Below are positions 32,750-39,976 of a DNA stretch of 64,000 nt, piece by piece. The DNA is from Nonomuraea thailandensis. Its GTDB lineage: Bacteria; Actinomycetota; Actinomycetes; Streptosporangiales; Streptosporangiaceae. The notes under the pieces are model-generated. The model was given only the letters and a program-made list of their open reading frames with translations, was not told where the DNA came from and ran no database searches. Position numbers and translations under genes: made by a program. The stretch covers positions 6,655,501-6,719,500 of the forward strand of contig NZ_JAMZEB010000002.1 in the NCBI RefSeq assembly GCF_024172165.1, in the 5' to 3' direction. Positions within the stretch are counted from its first letter, which is position 1; every line of letters starts with the position of its first letter.

Positions 32750-34077
32750 CTAGTTGATCAGAAGCCAATAAGGGTCGCCGGACCGGACACGGTACCGCGA
32801 GAAGAAGATGTTGAGTTCCGAGCCCGCCAGCTGATTCTGCTTGGCATTGATCGCCTTGACAGAGAAGTTGCCCCAGCCGTTGTTCTCATGAACATAGGCT
32901 CCTCCTTCCTTGGAAGACGCGAACGGGAACTCATCGCAGTCCTCGACCTTGTCCTCGTCCGTTACGCCGTTCTTCGGCCGCGGCCTGTCGTCGAAGAACT
33001 CGTCGCACACGGCATTCTTCGCGGCGAGGTTGGCTGCGTACGTCTCGGTCGGTCTGCCGTTGACCTCGGTCGTGATGCGGTGCAACGCCTCGCGTGCCGG
33101 CGTCTCCCGCGGTTGGCCGTTGGCCGCATAACCCCACTGCCCTGGAACGATTTTGCCCGCCTTGAGCGGCACGGTGCTGGCCGGGTTCGTCCATGCCTGG
33201 TGGATATGCTGAGGTACCGCCCCGATATCGGGATCGTGGGTGTACATCTTGTAGATGCGGCTCGTGCCCTTGATGATGCACGCGCCGGTGTTCTCCCACA
33301 TGGGCAGACTGTCGCACATCATGACGGGCGAATTCGCCCGTTTGGCCATGGATTCCGAAGTGGCGCCCGACACCGCACCAGGCGGCCCCCACAAGGCGAC
33401 CGATTGCTTTTTACCCGTATGAGGGGTGGGGTCGTCGAACGTGATCCATGGACGAACGGTGCAACTGCTCACCCTCGCAGCCTGCGACCGGAGGAGGAAC
33501 TCGTCCCGCCCGTCGGCTACCCACTGGGAGATGCTATTGCTCCGCTTCAGCGAGTTGTTGTAGCCCGACCCGGAAGTGAGCGTGCAGGCGTTCGTGCCGC
33601 CCTGTACGTCCACCTGCAGGCTCAGCACCCGGTCCAGGTCGTCGTCGTCGAACTTGCCATCGCACCCAGTCAGCAGGCACTCGAACCAGCCGAGCGCCCC
33701 ATCATCGGCGCCGCCATCGAGATCGTCGATCTTCGTGAAAACCTTGATGTCGCGCGGATGCTGGCCCCCACCGATGATCCCGGTACCACTGCGGTTGCCG
33801 AGGTAGGTGTGGATCACGACCGTGGCGTCGAAGTGCAACTGACCGTCCACCGTTGGCGACGCGGTCTTCTTTTGCGTCGTCCCGTTCTGGCCCTTGGTGG
33901 TCGTCACTTTCCAGTCGTACATCATGAAGTAGGAGTGGCGGCTCCAGCATGCACTGTATGGCGTGGCCTGATCCCAGGCACGTACTTTGATCCCGGTTCC
34001 GGTGCGTTCATCGCGCTTCTGCTCACAGGCTTCGAGGGAGATGTGATCGTAGGTGAACGTCGCGGGAGTCCGCAGGC
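32750..34077 (-). pseudogene. NucA/NucB-type deoxyribonuclease domain protein, 5' end cut by IS
   Basis: The C-terminal 100 residues match secreted NucA/NucB DNases: CDEFPFASSKEGGAYV, VKAINAKQNQLAGS, FFSRYRVRSGDPYWLLI. The rest is a large beta-rich Cys-containing region. The reading frame stays open upstream of the first Met at 33925, through DHISLEACEQKRDE, right up to the IS end at 34077. So the signal peptide and N-terminus have been removed. The gene therefore lacks its own promoter and is probably dead unless transcribed from the IS. Confidence 0.75.
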
Positions 34078-35278
34078 TGTGCCGCTCGAATATTGAGTTA
34101 CGTGGTCTGAGCTGCGGTTAAGCGGCGTGGTGGTATTCGTTGATCGTGCCTGTGGCGACGGGTTTTCGGCGGATGGATCGTAGGTCGGTCAGGTCGCGGG
34201 CGGGCTGCGATGCGATGTCCGGGGGACGCTGTTGCCGTGACTGGTGCGGCCGGTGCCCGTTGTAGTGGATCAGATATTCGCCGAGCACGAGTACCAGGTG
34301 ACGTTCGTTGAGGATCAGGATGCGGTCCAGGAGTTCGCGGCGTAGGGTGCCGATGACGCGCTCGCAGATGGCGTTCATCCTCGGCGTCCGCGGCAGGGTG
34401 GTGATGTCCCGCAGCCCTTCGGCGGTGAAGACCTCCCGGAAGGCGGAGGTGAAGAGAGGATCCCGGTCGTGGATCACGAACCGCAGCCCGGATATGCGAT
34501 CGCCCAGGTCCATCACGAGATTGCGAGCCTGCTGCACCGTCCATGCCCCGGTTGGGTGCGCGGTCACTCCGGCAAGGTGCAGTCTCCGGGTGCCGTGCTC
34601 GATGAAGACCAGCACGTACAACCGTTTGAGCAGCATGGTCTCGACCACCAGGAAGTCACACGCGATGATCGCGTGGGCCTGGGCGGCCAGGAACTGCCGC
34701 CAGCTCGGCCCCGCCCGGCGGGGCACCGGGTCGATACCGGCCGTGTGCAGGATCTCCCACACCGTGGAGGCTGCGATCGGGTAACCCAGGCGAGCCAACT
34801 CGCCTGGGATCCTCCTGTGCCCCCAGGTCGGGTTCTCCCGCGCCATCCGCACAATCAGTGCCTTGACTGGTCGGCGGGTGCATGGCCGTCCAGGGCGCCG
34901 CCTGTCGGTGAAGGTCCACTTACGCGCTACCAGGTTGCGATGCCAGCGTAAGATCGTCGCCGGCGTGACCGGGTACGTCTCCGCCCACCGGCGGCGGCGA
35001 ACCAGCCTCGACAACGCTGTGAGCCAGAGCCGGTCGACGTGTCCCCACCGCGGCCGGTCACCGAGCTGACGACGCAGCACCTGATTCTCATGACGGAGCA
35101 CCAGCAGCTCAACGTCCTTGGATAGATCGGAGCGGACCAGCACCGCCAGCAGGCCGAACAAGCACCTCACCAACCGGTAGACAAGCGACAACAACACCTT
35201 GCGATGGTCGCAGCCGTCGCTCTGATCACGCAGCAAAACCCCAGCTCACAGCATGAAACCGTGTTTTCGAGCGGGACA
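34078..35278 (-). mobile_element. rve-type insertion sequence, copy A (1.2 kb, intact)
   Basis: The element is bounded by imperfect inverted repeats TGTGCCGCTCGAA (left) and TGTCCCGCTCGAA (right, on the complement). Flanks carry GGC on both sides, a possible 3-bp target duplication. It is closely related to copy B at 55539-56741 in the same orientation. It has split a NucB-type gene from whatever preceded it. Confidence 0.85.
34118..35236 (-). CDS. integrase-core (rve) transposase of copy A
   Basis: A 372-residue IS3/IS481-like transposase. N-terminal KDVELLVLRHENQVLRRQ and VTPATILRWHRNLV form the DNA-binding part, and NPTWGHRRIPGELARLGY is the HTH_21 region. The DDE residues lie in ACDFLVVET, RFVIHDRDPLFTSAF and RMNAICERVIGTLRREL. 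The frame is uninterrupted and fills the element, so copy A may be active. Confidence 0.85.
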   Translation of the reverse strand: MLRDQSDGCDHRKVLLSLVYRLVRCLFGLLAVLVRSDLSKDVELLVLRHENQVLRRQLGDRPRWGHVDRLWLTALSRLVRRRRWAETYPVTPATILRWHRNLVARKWTFTDRRRPGRPCTRRPVKALIVRMARENPTWGHRRIPGELARLGYPIAASTVWEILHTAGIDPVPRRAGPSWRQFLAAQAHAIIACDFLVVETMLLKRLYVLVFIEHGTRRLHLAGVTAHPTGAWTVQQARNLVMDLGDRISGLRFVIHDRDPLFTSAFREVFTAEGLRDITTLPRTPRMNAICERVIGTLRRELLDRILILNERHLVLVLGEYLIHYNGHRPHQSRQQRPPDIASQPARDLTDLRSIRRKPVATGTINEYHHAA

Positions 35279-35345
35279 GGCACATCTGGTGCACGGTGGC
35301 GAACAGTCGCTCGATCTTTCCACGGCCGCGCGGCTGGCCGGGCAG
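35279..35345 (-). pseudogene. fragment of Mu/TnsB-type transposase
   Basis: The complement reads PGQPRGRGKIERLFATVHQMC. GxPRGRGKIERxFxT is a conserved C-terminal motif of Mu-like/Tn552-type transposases. Only about 22 codons survive between IS copy A and the YtrA promoter. Confidence 0.55.
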
Positions 35346-35354
35346 AGAAAAACA

Positions 35355-35403
35355 TTGACAGCCGCGACGCAAGGTTGCATGGTTAGCTACACCTGTAGCT
35401 AAC
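35355..35403 (+). promoter_or_regulatory. promoter and perfect palindrome upstream of YtrA-type regulator
   Basis: A consensus -35 TTGACA (35355-35360) is followed at 17 bp by a weak -10. Next is a perfect palindrome with arms GTTAGCTACA and TGTAGCTAAC around CC (35382-35403). GntR/YtrA-family repressors bind dyads of this type, so the operon is probably autorepressed. Confidence 0.7.
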
Positions 35404-35425
35404 CAGTTGGGCGGCTAAGCCAACG

Positions 35426-35800
35426 ATGGACGACGACCGACCGATCTACCTTCAGATCGCCGAGCTGATCGAGAACTCGATCATCGACGGGTCGCTGGCA
35501 GAGGAGGCCCAGGTCCCGTCCACCAACGAGCTTGCCGCCTTTCACCGGATCAACCCGGCCACCGCGGCCAAGGGCGTCAACCAACTCGTGTCGGAGGGAA
35601 CGCTCTACAAGCGACGCGGCATCGGCATGTTCGTCGCCGGTGGCGCCCGGGCCAGGCTGCGCGAGCGGCGACGGGAACGGTTCGCCGAACAGTACGTGGA
35701 ACCCCTGCTCGCCGAGGCGCGCAAGCTCGGCATCGGCCACGACGAGCTGATGAAGATGATCGATTCATTCGGTGCGGTTGTCGGGAGGGACCTGGGATGA
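35426..35800 (+). CDS. GntR family (YtrA subfamily) transcriptional regulator
   Basis: 124 residues: an N-terminal winged helix (PIYLQIAELIENSIIDGSL, VPSTNELAAFHRINPATAAKGVNQL, YKRRGIGMFVAGGA) and the short helical tail typical of YtrA regulators. These commonly head operons with ABC transporters, as here. The stop overlaps the ATPase start by four bases. Confidence 0.88.
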   Translation: MDDDRPIYLQIAELIENSIIDGSLAEEAQVPSTNELAAFHRINPATAAKGVNQLVSEGTLYKRRGIGMFVAGGARARLRERRRERFAEQYVEPLLAEARKLGIGHDELMKMIDSFGAVVGRDLG

Positions 35801-36702
35801 CGGCGGTGGTAACCGCACACGGGGTGACCAAGCGCTTTGGTGACGTCACGGCGCTCGACGACGTGACCTTCGCGCTGGCCGAGCACACGATCTACGGCCT
35901 GCTCGGGCGCAACGGGGCGGGCAAGACCACCCTGATGCAGATCCTCACCGGGCAGGCGTTCGCGTCGTCGGGGAACGTGTCGGTCTTCGACGCGCCACCG
36001 GTGGAGAACCCGGCCGTCCTGTCGAAGGTCTGTTTCGTCCGGGAGAGCCAGCGCTACCCCCACGTCTACACCGTGCGCCACGTCTTTCGCACCGCACGCC
36101 GGCTGTTTGCGAACTGGGACGACACGTTCGCGCACGGCCTCGCCGCGGACTTCCAGCTACCGGCCGGGCGGCTGGTCCGCAGGCTCTCGCGGGGCATGCT
36201 GTCGGCCCTCGGCGTGACCGTCGGGCTGGCCGCGCGGGCGCCCCTGACGTTCTTCGACGAGCCGTACCTCGGGCTCGACGCGGCCGCCCGGCAGCTTTTC
36301 TACGACCGCCTGCTCGCCGACTACGCCGGGCATCCCCGCACCGTGGTGCTGTCCACCCATCTCATCGACGAGGTGAGCGATCTGGTCGAGCGGGTGCTGC
36401 TCATCGACCGTGGCCGGCTGCTGCTCGATGAGGACGCCGACGACCTGCGCGGGCGGGCCGTGGCGGCCACCGGACCGGCGGAGGCCGTGGACGGGTTCGC
36501 CGCCGGACGCACCGAGTTGCACCGCGAGCGGTTGAGCGGCCTGGTCCGGTCGACCATCCTCGATGGGCTCGGACCGCACGCGAAGGCGCTCGCGCAGGCG
36601 CTGAACGTCGAGCTGGAGCCGCTGTCGTTGCAGCAACTCGTGGTCCGCCTGACCGTGCCGCCGACGACAACGGGGCCGGCGGACCGGGAGGCCGCCCGAT
36701 GA
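35797..36702 (+). CDS. ABC transporter ATP-binding protein (YtrB-like)
   Basis: A 301-residue ATPase with Walker A GRNGAGKTTLMQ, a variant signature LSRGMLSALG (Gly-Gly replaced by Arg-Gly), Walker B LTFFDEPYLGLD and the switch His in VVLSTHLIDEV. Signature variation of this kind is seen in YtrB-type ATPases. It is predicted to drive export of, or resistance to, a cell-envelope compound together with the next permease. Confidence 0.85.
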   Translation: MTAVVTAHGVTKRFGDVTALDDVTFALAEHTIYGLLGRNGAGKTTLMQILTGQAFASSGNVSVFDAPPVENPAVLSKVCFVRESQRYPHVYTVRHVFRTARRLFANWDDTFAHGLAADFQLPAGRLVRRLSRGMLSALGVTVGLAARAPLTFFDEPYLGLDAAARQLFYDRLLADYAGHPRTVVLSTHLIDEVSDLVERVLLIDRGRLLLDEDADDLRGRAVAATGPAEAVDGFAAGRTELHRERLSGLVRSTILDGLGPHAKALAQALNVELEPLSLQQLVVRLTVPPTTTGPADREAAR

Positions 36703-37394
36703 ACCGCATCCGTCAGGTGGCTCGTCTCCAGATGCCGGCCTGGCCGCAGATCCTGGGCTGGACCTGGGGCATGACGGCCGTCGCGTTCGGCATCAACCTG
36801 TTGAGCGTCATGGCGAACCACGACCCGGGCGACGGCGTGACGAACACCGGTGGCCTGGTCAGCCTGTGCGGCGTCGCGATCGGGATGGCCACCGTCTCGG
36901 TCACCCAGATCTTCCCGTACGCGCTGGGCATGAGCGTGACCCGCCGGGAGTTCTACCTGGCCTGGTCGCTGCTCGCGGTCGTCCAGTCGGTGCTCTACGC
37001 GCTGGTGCTCTGCCTGCTGGGCGCCGTGGAACAGGCCACCGGCTACTGGGGGTGGGGGATGCGCTTCTTCGGCCTGCCGTTCATGGATGACGCCCACCCG
37101 GTGCTGCTCCTGCTCGGGTACGCGGTACCCATGCTGGTCGTGACCCACCTCGGGATCCTGCTCGGCACGGTGCACCTGCGCTGGGGCACCACCGGCGTCC
37201 TCGCCAGCCTCACCCTGGCCTTCACAGCGCTCGGGCTGGCCGCCGCGCTGATCACGTGGACCCGGCGATGGCACGCGATCGGCCGCTGGTTGCTCGACCA
37301 GTCCCCCACGGCACTGCTCGCCGGCTGGCCGGTCCTGGTGGCCGCCGCGTTCGCGGTCGGCGGGTACAGGCTCATCCGCCGTGCCACGGCGTAG
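36699..37394 (+). CDS. ABC transporter permease
   Basis: 231 residues with about six transmembrane helices (for example GMTAVAFGINLLSVM, GLVSLCGVAIGMATV, VLLLLGYAVPMLVV). SVTRREFYLAW after the second helix pair is typical of these permeases. It overlaps the ATPase stop by four bases and is probably the membrane partner of the YtrB-like ATPase. Confidence 0.8.
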   Translation: MNRIRQVARLQMPAWPQILGWTWGMTAVAFGINLLSVMANHDPGDGVTNTGGLVSLCGVAIGMATVSVTQIFPYALGMSVTRREFYLAWSLLAVVQSVLYALVLCLLGAVEQATGYWGWGMRFFGLPFMDDAHPVLLLLGYAVPMLVVTHLGILLGTVHLRWGTTGVLASLTLAFTALGLAAALITWTRRWHAIGRWLLDQSPTALLAGWPVLVAAAFAVGGYRLIRRATA

Positions 37395-37506
37395 GCGCGG
37401 CGGGCACTCGGCCGCTCCGGACACCGGACAACGCGAACACCAACATCCGCCGTGATGGGCCGCCAGATTGTCAGCCCTGTCCGCCCACGTCCTCAGGAGA
37501 GATGCA

Positions 37507-37740
37507 ATGACGAGCAACAACACGCCCCCGCCCGCCCCAGGTCTCGGGATCTGGGAAAATCTCGGGATCTGGATCGCCTTCGGCGCTGCCTTCGGCCTCC
37601 TCGTCGGCGTCGTCGTCGGAGGCTTTTTCGACAACCTCGCTTACGGTGTCGCGCTAGGTTCGTCCTTCGGTCCGGCCCTGGGCATAACCGCCTGGGCCGT
37701 CTTCATCGCGCCGCGAAGGAATACCCGCCGCGACTCCTGA
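37507..37740 (+). CDS. small glycine-zipper-like membrane protein
   Basis: 77 residues: a Pro-rich N-terminus, then two hydrophobic segments with Gly-rich spacing (AFGAAFGLLVGVVVGGFF and ALGSSFGPALGITAW) and a basic tail. GGAGAG precedes the ATG at 37507. It lies 112 bases after the permease and probably belongs to the YtrA operon. Function unknown. Confidence 0.6.
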   Translation: MTSNNTPPPAPGLGIWENLGIWIAFGAAFGLLVGVVVGGFFDNLAYGVALGSSFGPALGITAWAVFIAPRRNTRRDS

Positions 37741-37761
37741 ACCGTCGAACCCGAGTATCGG

Positions 37762-38260
37762 CTACGGGGTCGCAGGCGCCACCGGGAAGTCCAGAAAGCA
37801 ACGCAACGGCGCTGGCGATGGTGGCCGCGTCAGATGATCGCGCCCCGGCGGGCCGAGATCTGGTGGCGGTCGAGTTGGATCAGCAGCCGGCGCGGAGCGC
37901 GCCACCACCATGGCGATGTGGTATCGGTACAGCTTGGTCGAACCGACGCCAGGCCAAGCGGCGCTTGGCGCGCATGTACTCGGCGATGTCGTCGAACGGG
38001 TACCACTCGATGACCAGGTTGGCGGGGATCTCGAAGCCGGCGGCCTGGGCGCCCGCAGGACGCGTCCAGCCGCCCGGCCACCACCTGGAAGAACCCCGTG
38101 CTCACCGCCGCGCGGATCGACGAGGCCATCGCGTCCAGCGTGGTGTAGCCCGGCAACTCGCACCGGGCGCGAACCAACTCCTCCAACGCCACGTTGATCA
38201 GATCGGCCGGGTTGTCCTTGGGCTGCGCAGCCTTACGGATCGTGACGTACCGGCCAAATA
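37762..38260 (-). pseudogene. Tn3-family (DUF4158-type) transposase remnant
   Basis: The complement reads VTIRKAAQPKDNPADLIN then VALEELVRARCELPGYTTLDAM and VSTGFFQVVAGRLDA. This is the N-terminal part of a Tn3-like transposase. The frame breaks near 38050, after which other-frame segments (for example ANLVIEWYPFDDIAEYMRAK) suggest a mosaic of decayed genes. No terminal repeats were found. Confidence 0.55.
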
Positions 38261-38625
38261 ATGTTGCAGATTCCCGGTCAAGGTACGTTGCAGGTCACAT
38301 CGCCCATCGCGTGGAGGCTGTGCGCCTCCTGGGCTGCCTCCCGCGCACGGCCGCTGCCTTGATGAGCGCTGGCCCGGCGTCGGTGGCCTCGCCGTTCTCG
38401 CGCATGGGGCCCGCGCCGCTCGACCGCCGCCGGCGGCTGTTGCGCGGCAGTGGACCCTGCCAGCGCGGGGTCTTGGCAGAAGTTTCGAAACTCAGGCGGT
38501 GGCGCCGCCGGGCCGGATTCAATGGCGGAGGAAGCCGTCCCCGCAGCCCCCCTCCAGTGTCTGCGGGGCCGGCTCTCCCCTGCGTTCACCTTTGCTGAGA
38601 AGGCGGTGACCTGGAAGGATCTGGC
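38261..38625. other. region without a recognisable gene
   Basis: This 365-bp stretch has open frames on both strands but none with recognisable motifs or a credible start. It separates the Tn3-like remnant from the XRE promoter and probably is decayed mobile-element DNA. Confidence 0.5.
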
Positions 38626-38651
38626 GTTCCAGGGAACAGCTTTCCCGGGAA
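38626..38651. promoter_or_regulatory. paired TTCC-GGAA palindromes upstream of XRE gene
   Basis: GTTCCAGGGAAC (38626-38637) and TTCCCGGGAA (38642-38651) are two palindromes with centres 15 bp apart, 33 bp before the XRE start. They are likely autoregulatory operators. Confidence 0.45.
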
Positions 38652-38683
38652 CTTTGGCCGCGCGAGTGCCATCATGGGCGGAC

Positions 38684-39568
38684 ATGGACGGCGGTGTGAT
38701 CTCCTCCCCGCGCGGGCCGTTGGCCGATTTCCTGACCGCCCGGCGCACGGTGGTCACCGCGGCCGACCATGGCCTGCCCGAACCGGGCTATCCCCGCCGG
38801 GTCGCCGGGCTGCGGCGTGAGGAAGTGGCCCAGCTGGCCGGCATCAGCACCGACTACTACAGCCGTCTGGAACAGGGCCGTGTCCGGACCGCCTCCCGCA
38901 CGGTCCTGGCCGCCATCGCCCGCGCCCTGCTGCTGAACGACGACCAGCAGCGGCACCTGTTCCAGCTCGCCCGCCCCTGCGCCGGCGAGCAGTCCGGCGA
39001 GAGCCGGCAGCGCATCACCACGCCAACAGCCCGGTTGCTGGCCAACCTCATCGACACCCCTGCCCTGGTGTTCGGCCGCTACCTCGACATCCTGGCCTGG
39101 AACCGGCTCGCCGCCGCCCTGCTCGGCGACCTGGCCGCCATGCCACCCAAGCACCGGAACTATGTCCGCATGATCTTCCTCGACGACCACGTCCGCGCCC
39201 TGCAAACCGACTGGCCCGCCCGCGCCCGCGAAGCCGTCTCCAGCCTGCGCATGGCCGCCGGCGCCTACCCCGACCAGCCCCGCCTGCAAGAACTCGTCGG
39301 CGAACTGTCCGTCCGCGACACCGACTTCCGCACCTGGTGGAGCCGGCACCTGGTCACCCTGAACCCGTTCGGCCACAACACCGTCCACCATCCCGCCGCC
39401 GGCCGCTTCAGCCTGGACTGGCAGGTCCTGACCAGCGTGGACGACCAGGAACAGGCCATCGTGCTCATGACCACGCCACCCGGCGGCCCCGATCACACCG
39501 CCCTCCAGCGCCTCGATGGCTGGGCCGCCGAACAGGACCTGCAGCCCAGCCATCCCGCCCCGCACTAA
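38684..39568 (+). CDS. XRE-type regulator with MmyB-like ligand domain
   Basis: 294 residues. The helix-turn-helix is GLRREEVAQLAGISTDYYSRLEQGR (read in pieces); from about residue 105 a PAS-like MmyB domain follows (VFGRYLDILAWNRLAAALLGD, RFSLDWQVLTS). Such regulators are thought to sense fatty-acid-like or small hydrophobic ligands. The ATG at 38684 is chosen as the first Met before the conserved domain. Its target is unknown; the twin palindromes upstream suggest autoregulation. Confidence 0.85.
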   Translation: MDGGVISSPRGPLADFLTARRTVVTAADHGLPEPGYPRRVAGLRREEVAQLAGISTDYYSRLEQGRVRTASRTVLAAIARALLLNDDQQRHLFQLARPCAGEQSGESRQRITTPTARLLANLIDTPALVFGRYLDILAWNRLAAALLGDLAAMPPKHRNYVRMIFLDDHVRALQTDWPARAREAVSSLRMAAGAYPDQPRLQELVGELSVRDTDFRTWWSRHLVTLNPFGHNTVHHPAAGRFSLDWQVLTSVDDQEQAIVLMTTPPGGPDHTALQRLDGWAAEQDLQPSHPAPH

Positions 39569-39576
39569 CACCTCCT

Positions 39577-39793
39577 CGGAGAAGGTTGCCGATCGGGAGC
39601 GGATGCTGGGCGGCGATCACCCCGACACCTTGGCCTCGCGCGACAATCTCGCCTGCGTCTACCGGTCGGTGGGGGATCTGGGGCGGGCCGTCCCGCTGTT
39701 TGAGGCGACGCTGGCCGCTGCGAGCGGGTGCTGGGCAGTGGCCACTCCCATGGCGCGTATTGTCAGAGGGAATCTAGAGGCCGCCGTCTCCGA
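39577..39793 (+). pseudogene. TPR fragment of a STAND ATPase gene
   Basis: The frame reads RMLGGDHPDTLASRDNL, then VYRSVGDLGRAVPLFEATLA, one 42-residue TPR unit like those of the neighbouring STAND protein but on the opposite strand. A frameshift near 39725 breaks it (CERVLGS continues in another frame). It is probably the last unit of a third, deleted STAND gene. Confidence 0.65.
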
Positions 39794-39883
39794 GACCGTT
39801 CCTCAGCGAGCCCGTGGATGGCGGCGGCTGTTTCGTCAGCGATGACGAACCGCTCACTGGTCTTGCAGGAGACCAGCCAGCGG

Positions 39884-39909
39884 CCTTCATTTAACGATCG
39901 TTCAATGAA
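39884..39909. repeat. 26-bp imperfect palindrome around AACGATCGTT
   Basis: The outer arms CTTCATT and AATGAAG flank a central AACGATCGTT. It lies 67 bp beyond the 3' end of the first STAND gene. A related palindrome lies after the second STAND gene. It could be a terminator, a recombination site or a regulator site. Confidence 0.6.
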
Positions 39910-39976
39910 GCCGACCTTCCTTCCACTTCACGATGAGGGGTACTTCCCCCGCCTCGGGAATACTCGCCTCGGCCCT

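Noticed and set aside
38700..38720. CCTCCCCGCGCGGG looked like part of a type I-E CRISPR repeat
   Set aside because: It occurs once, inside the coding sequence of the XRE regulator, and no spaced copies exist. No CRISPR array was found anywhere in the window.
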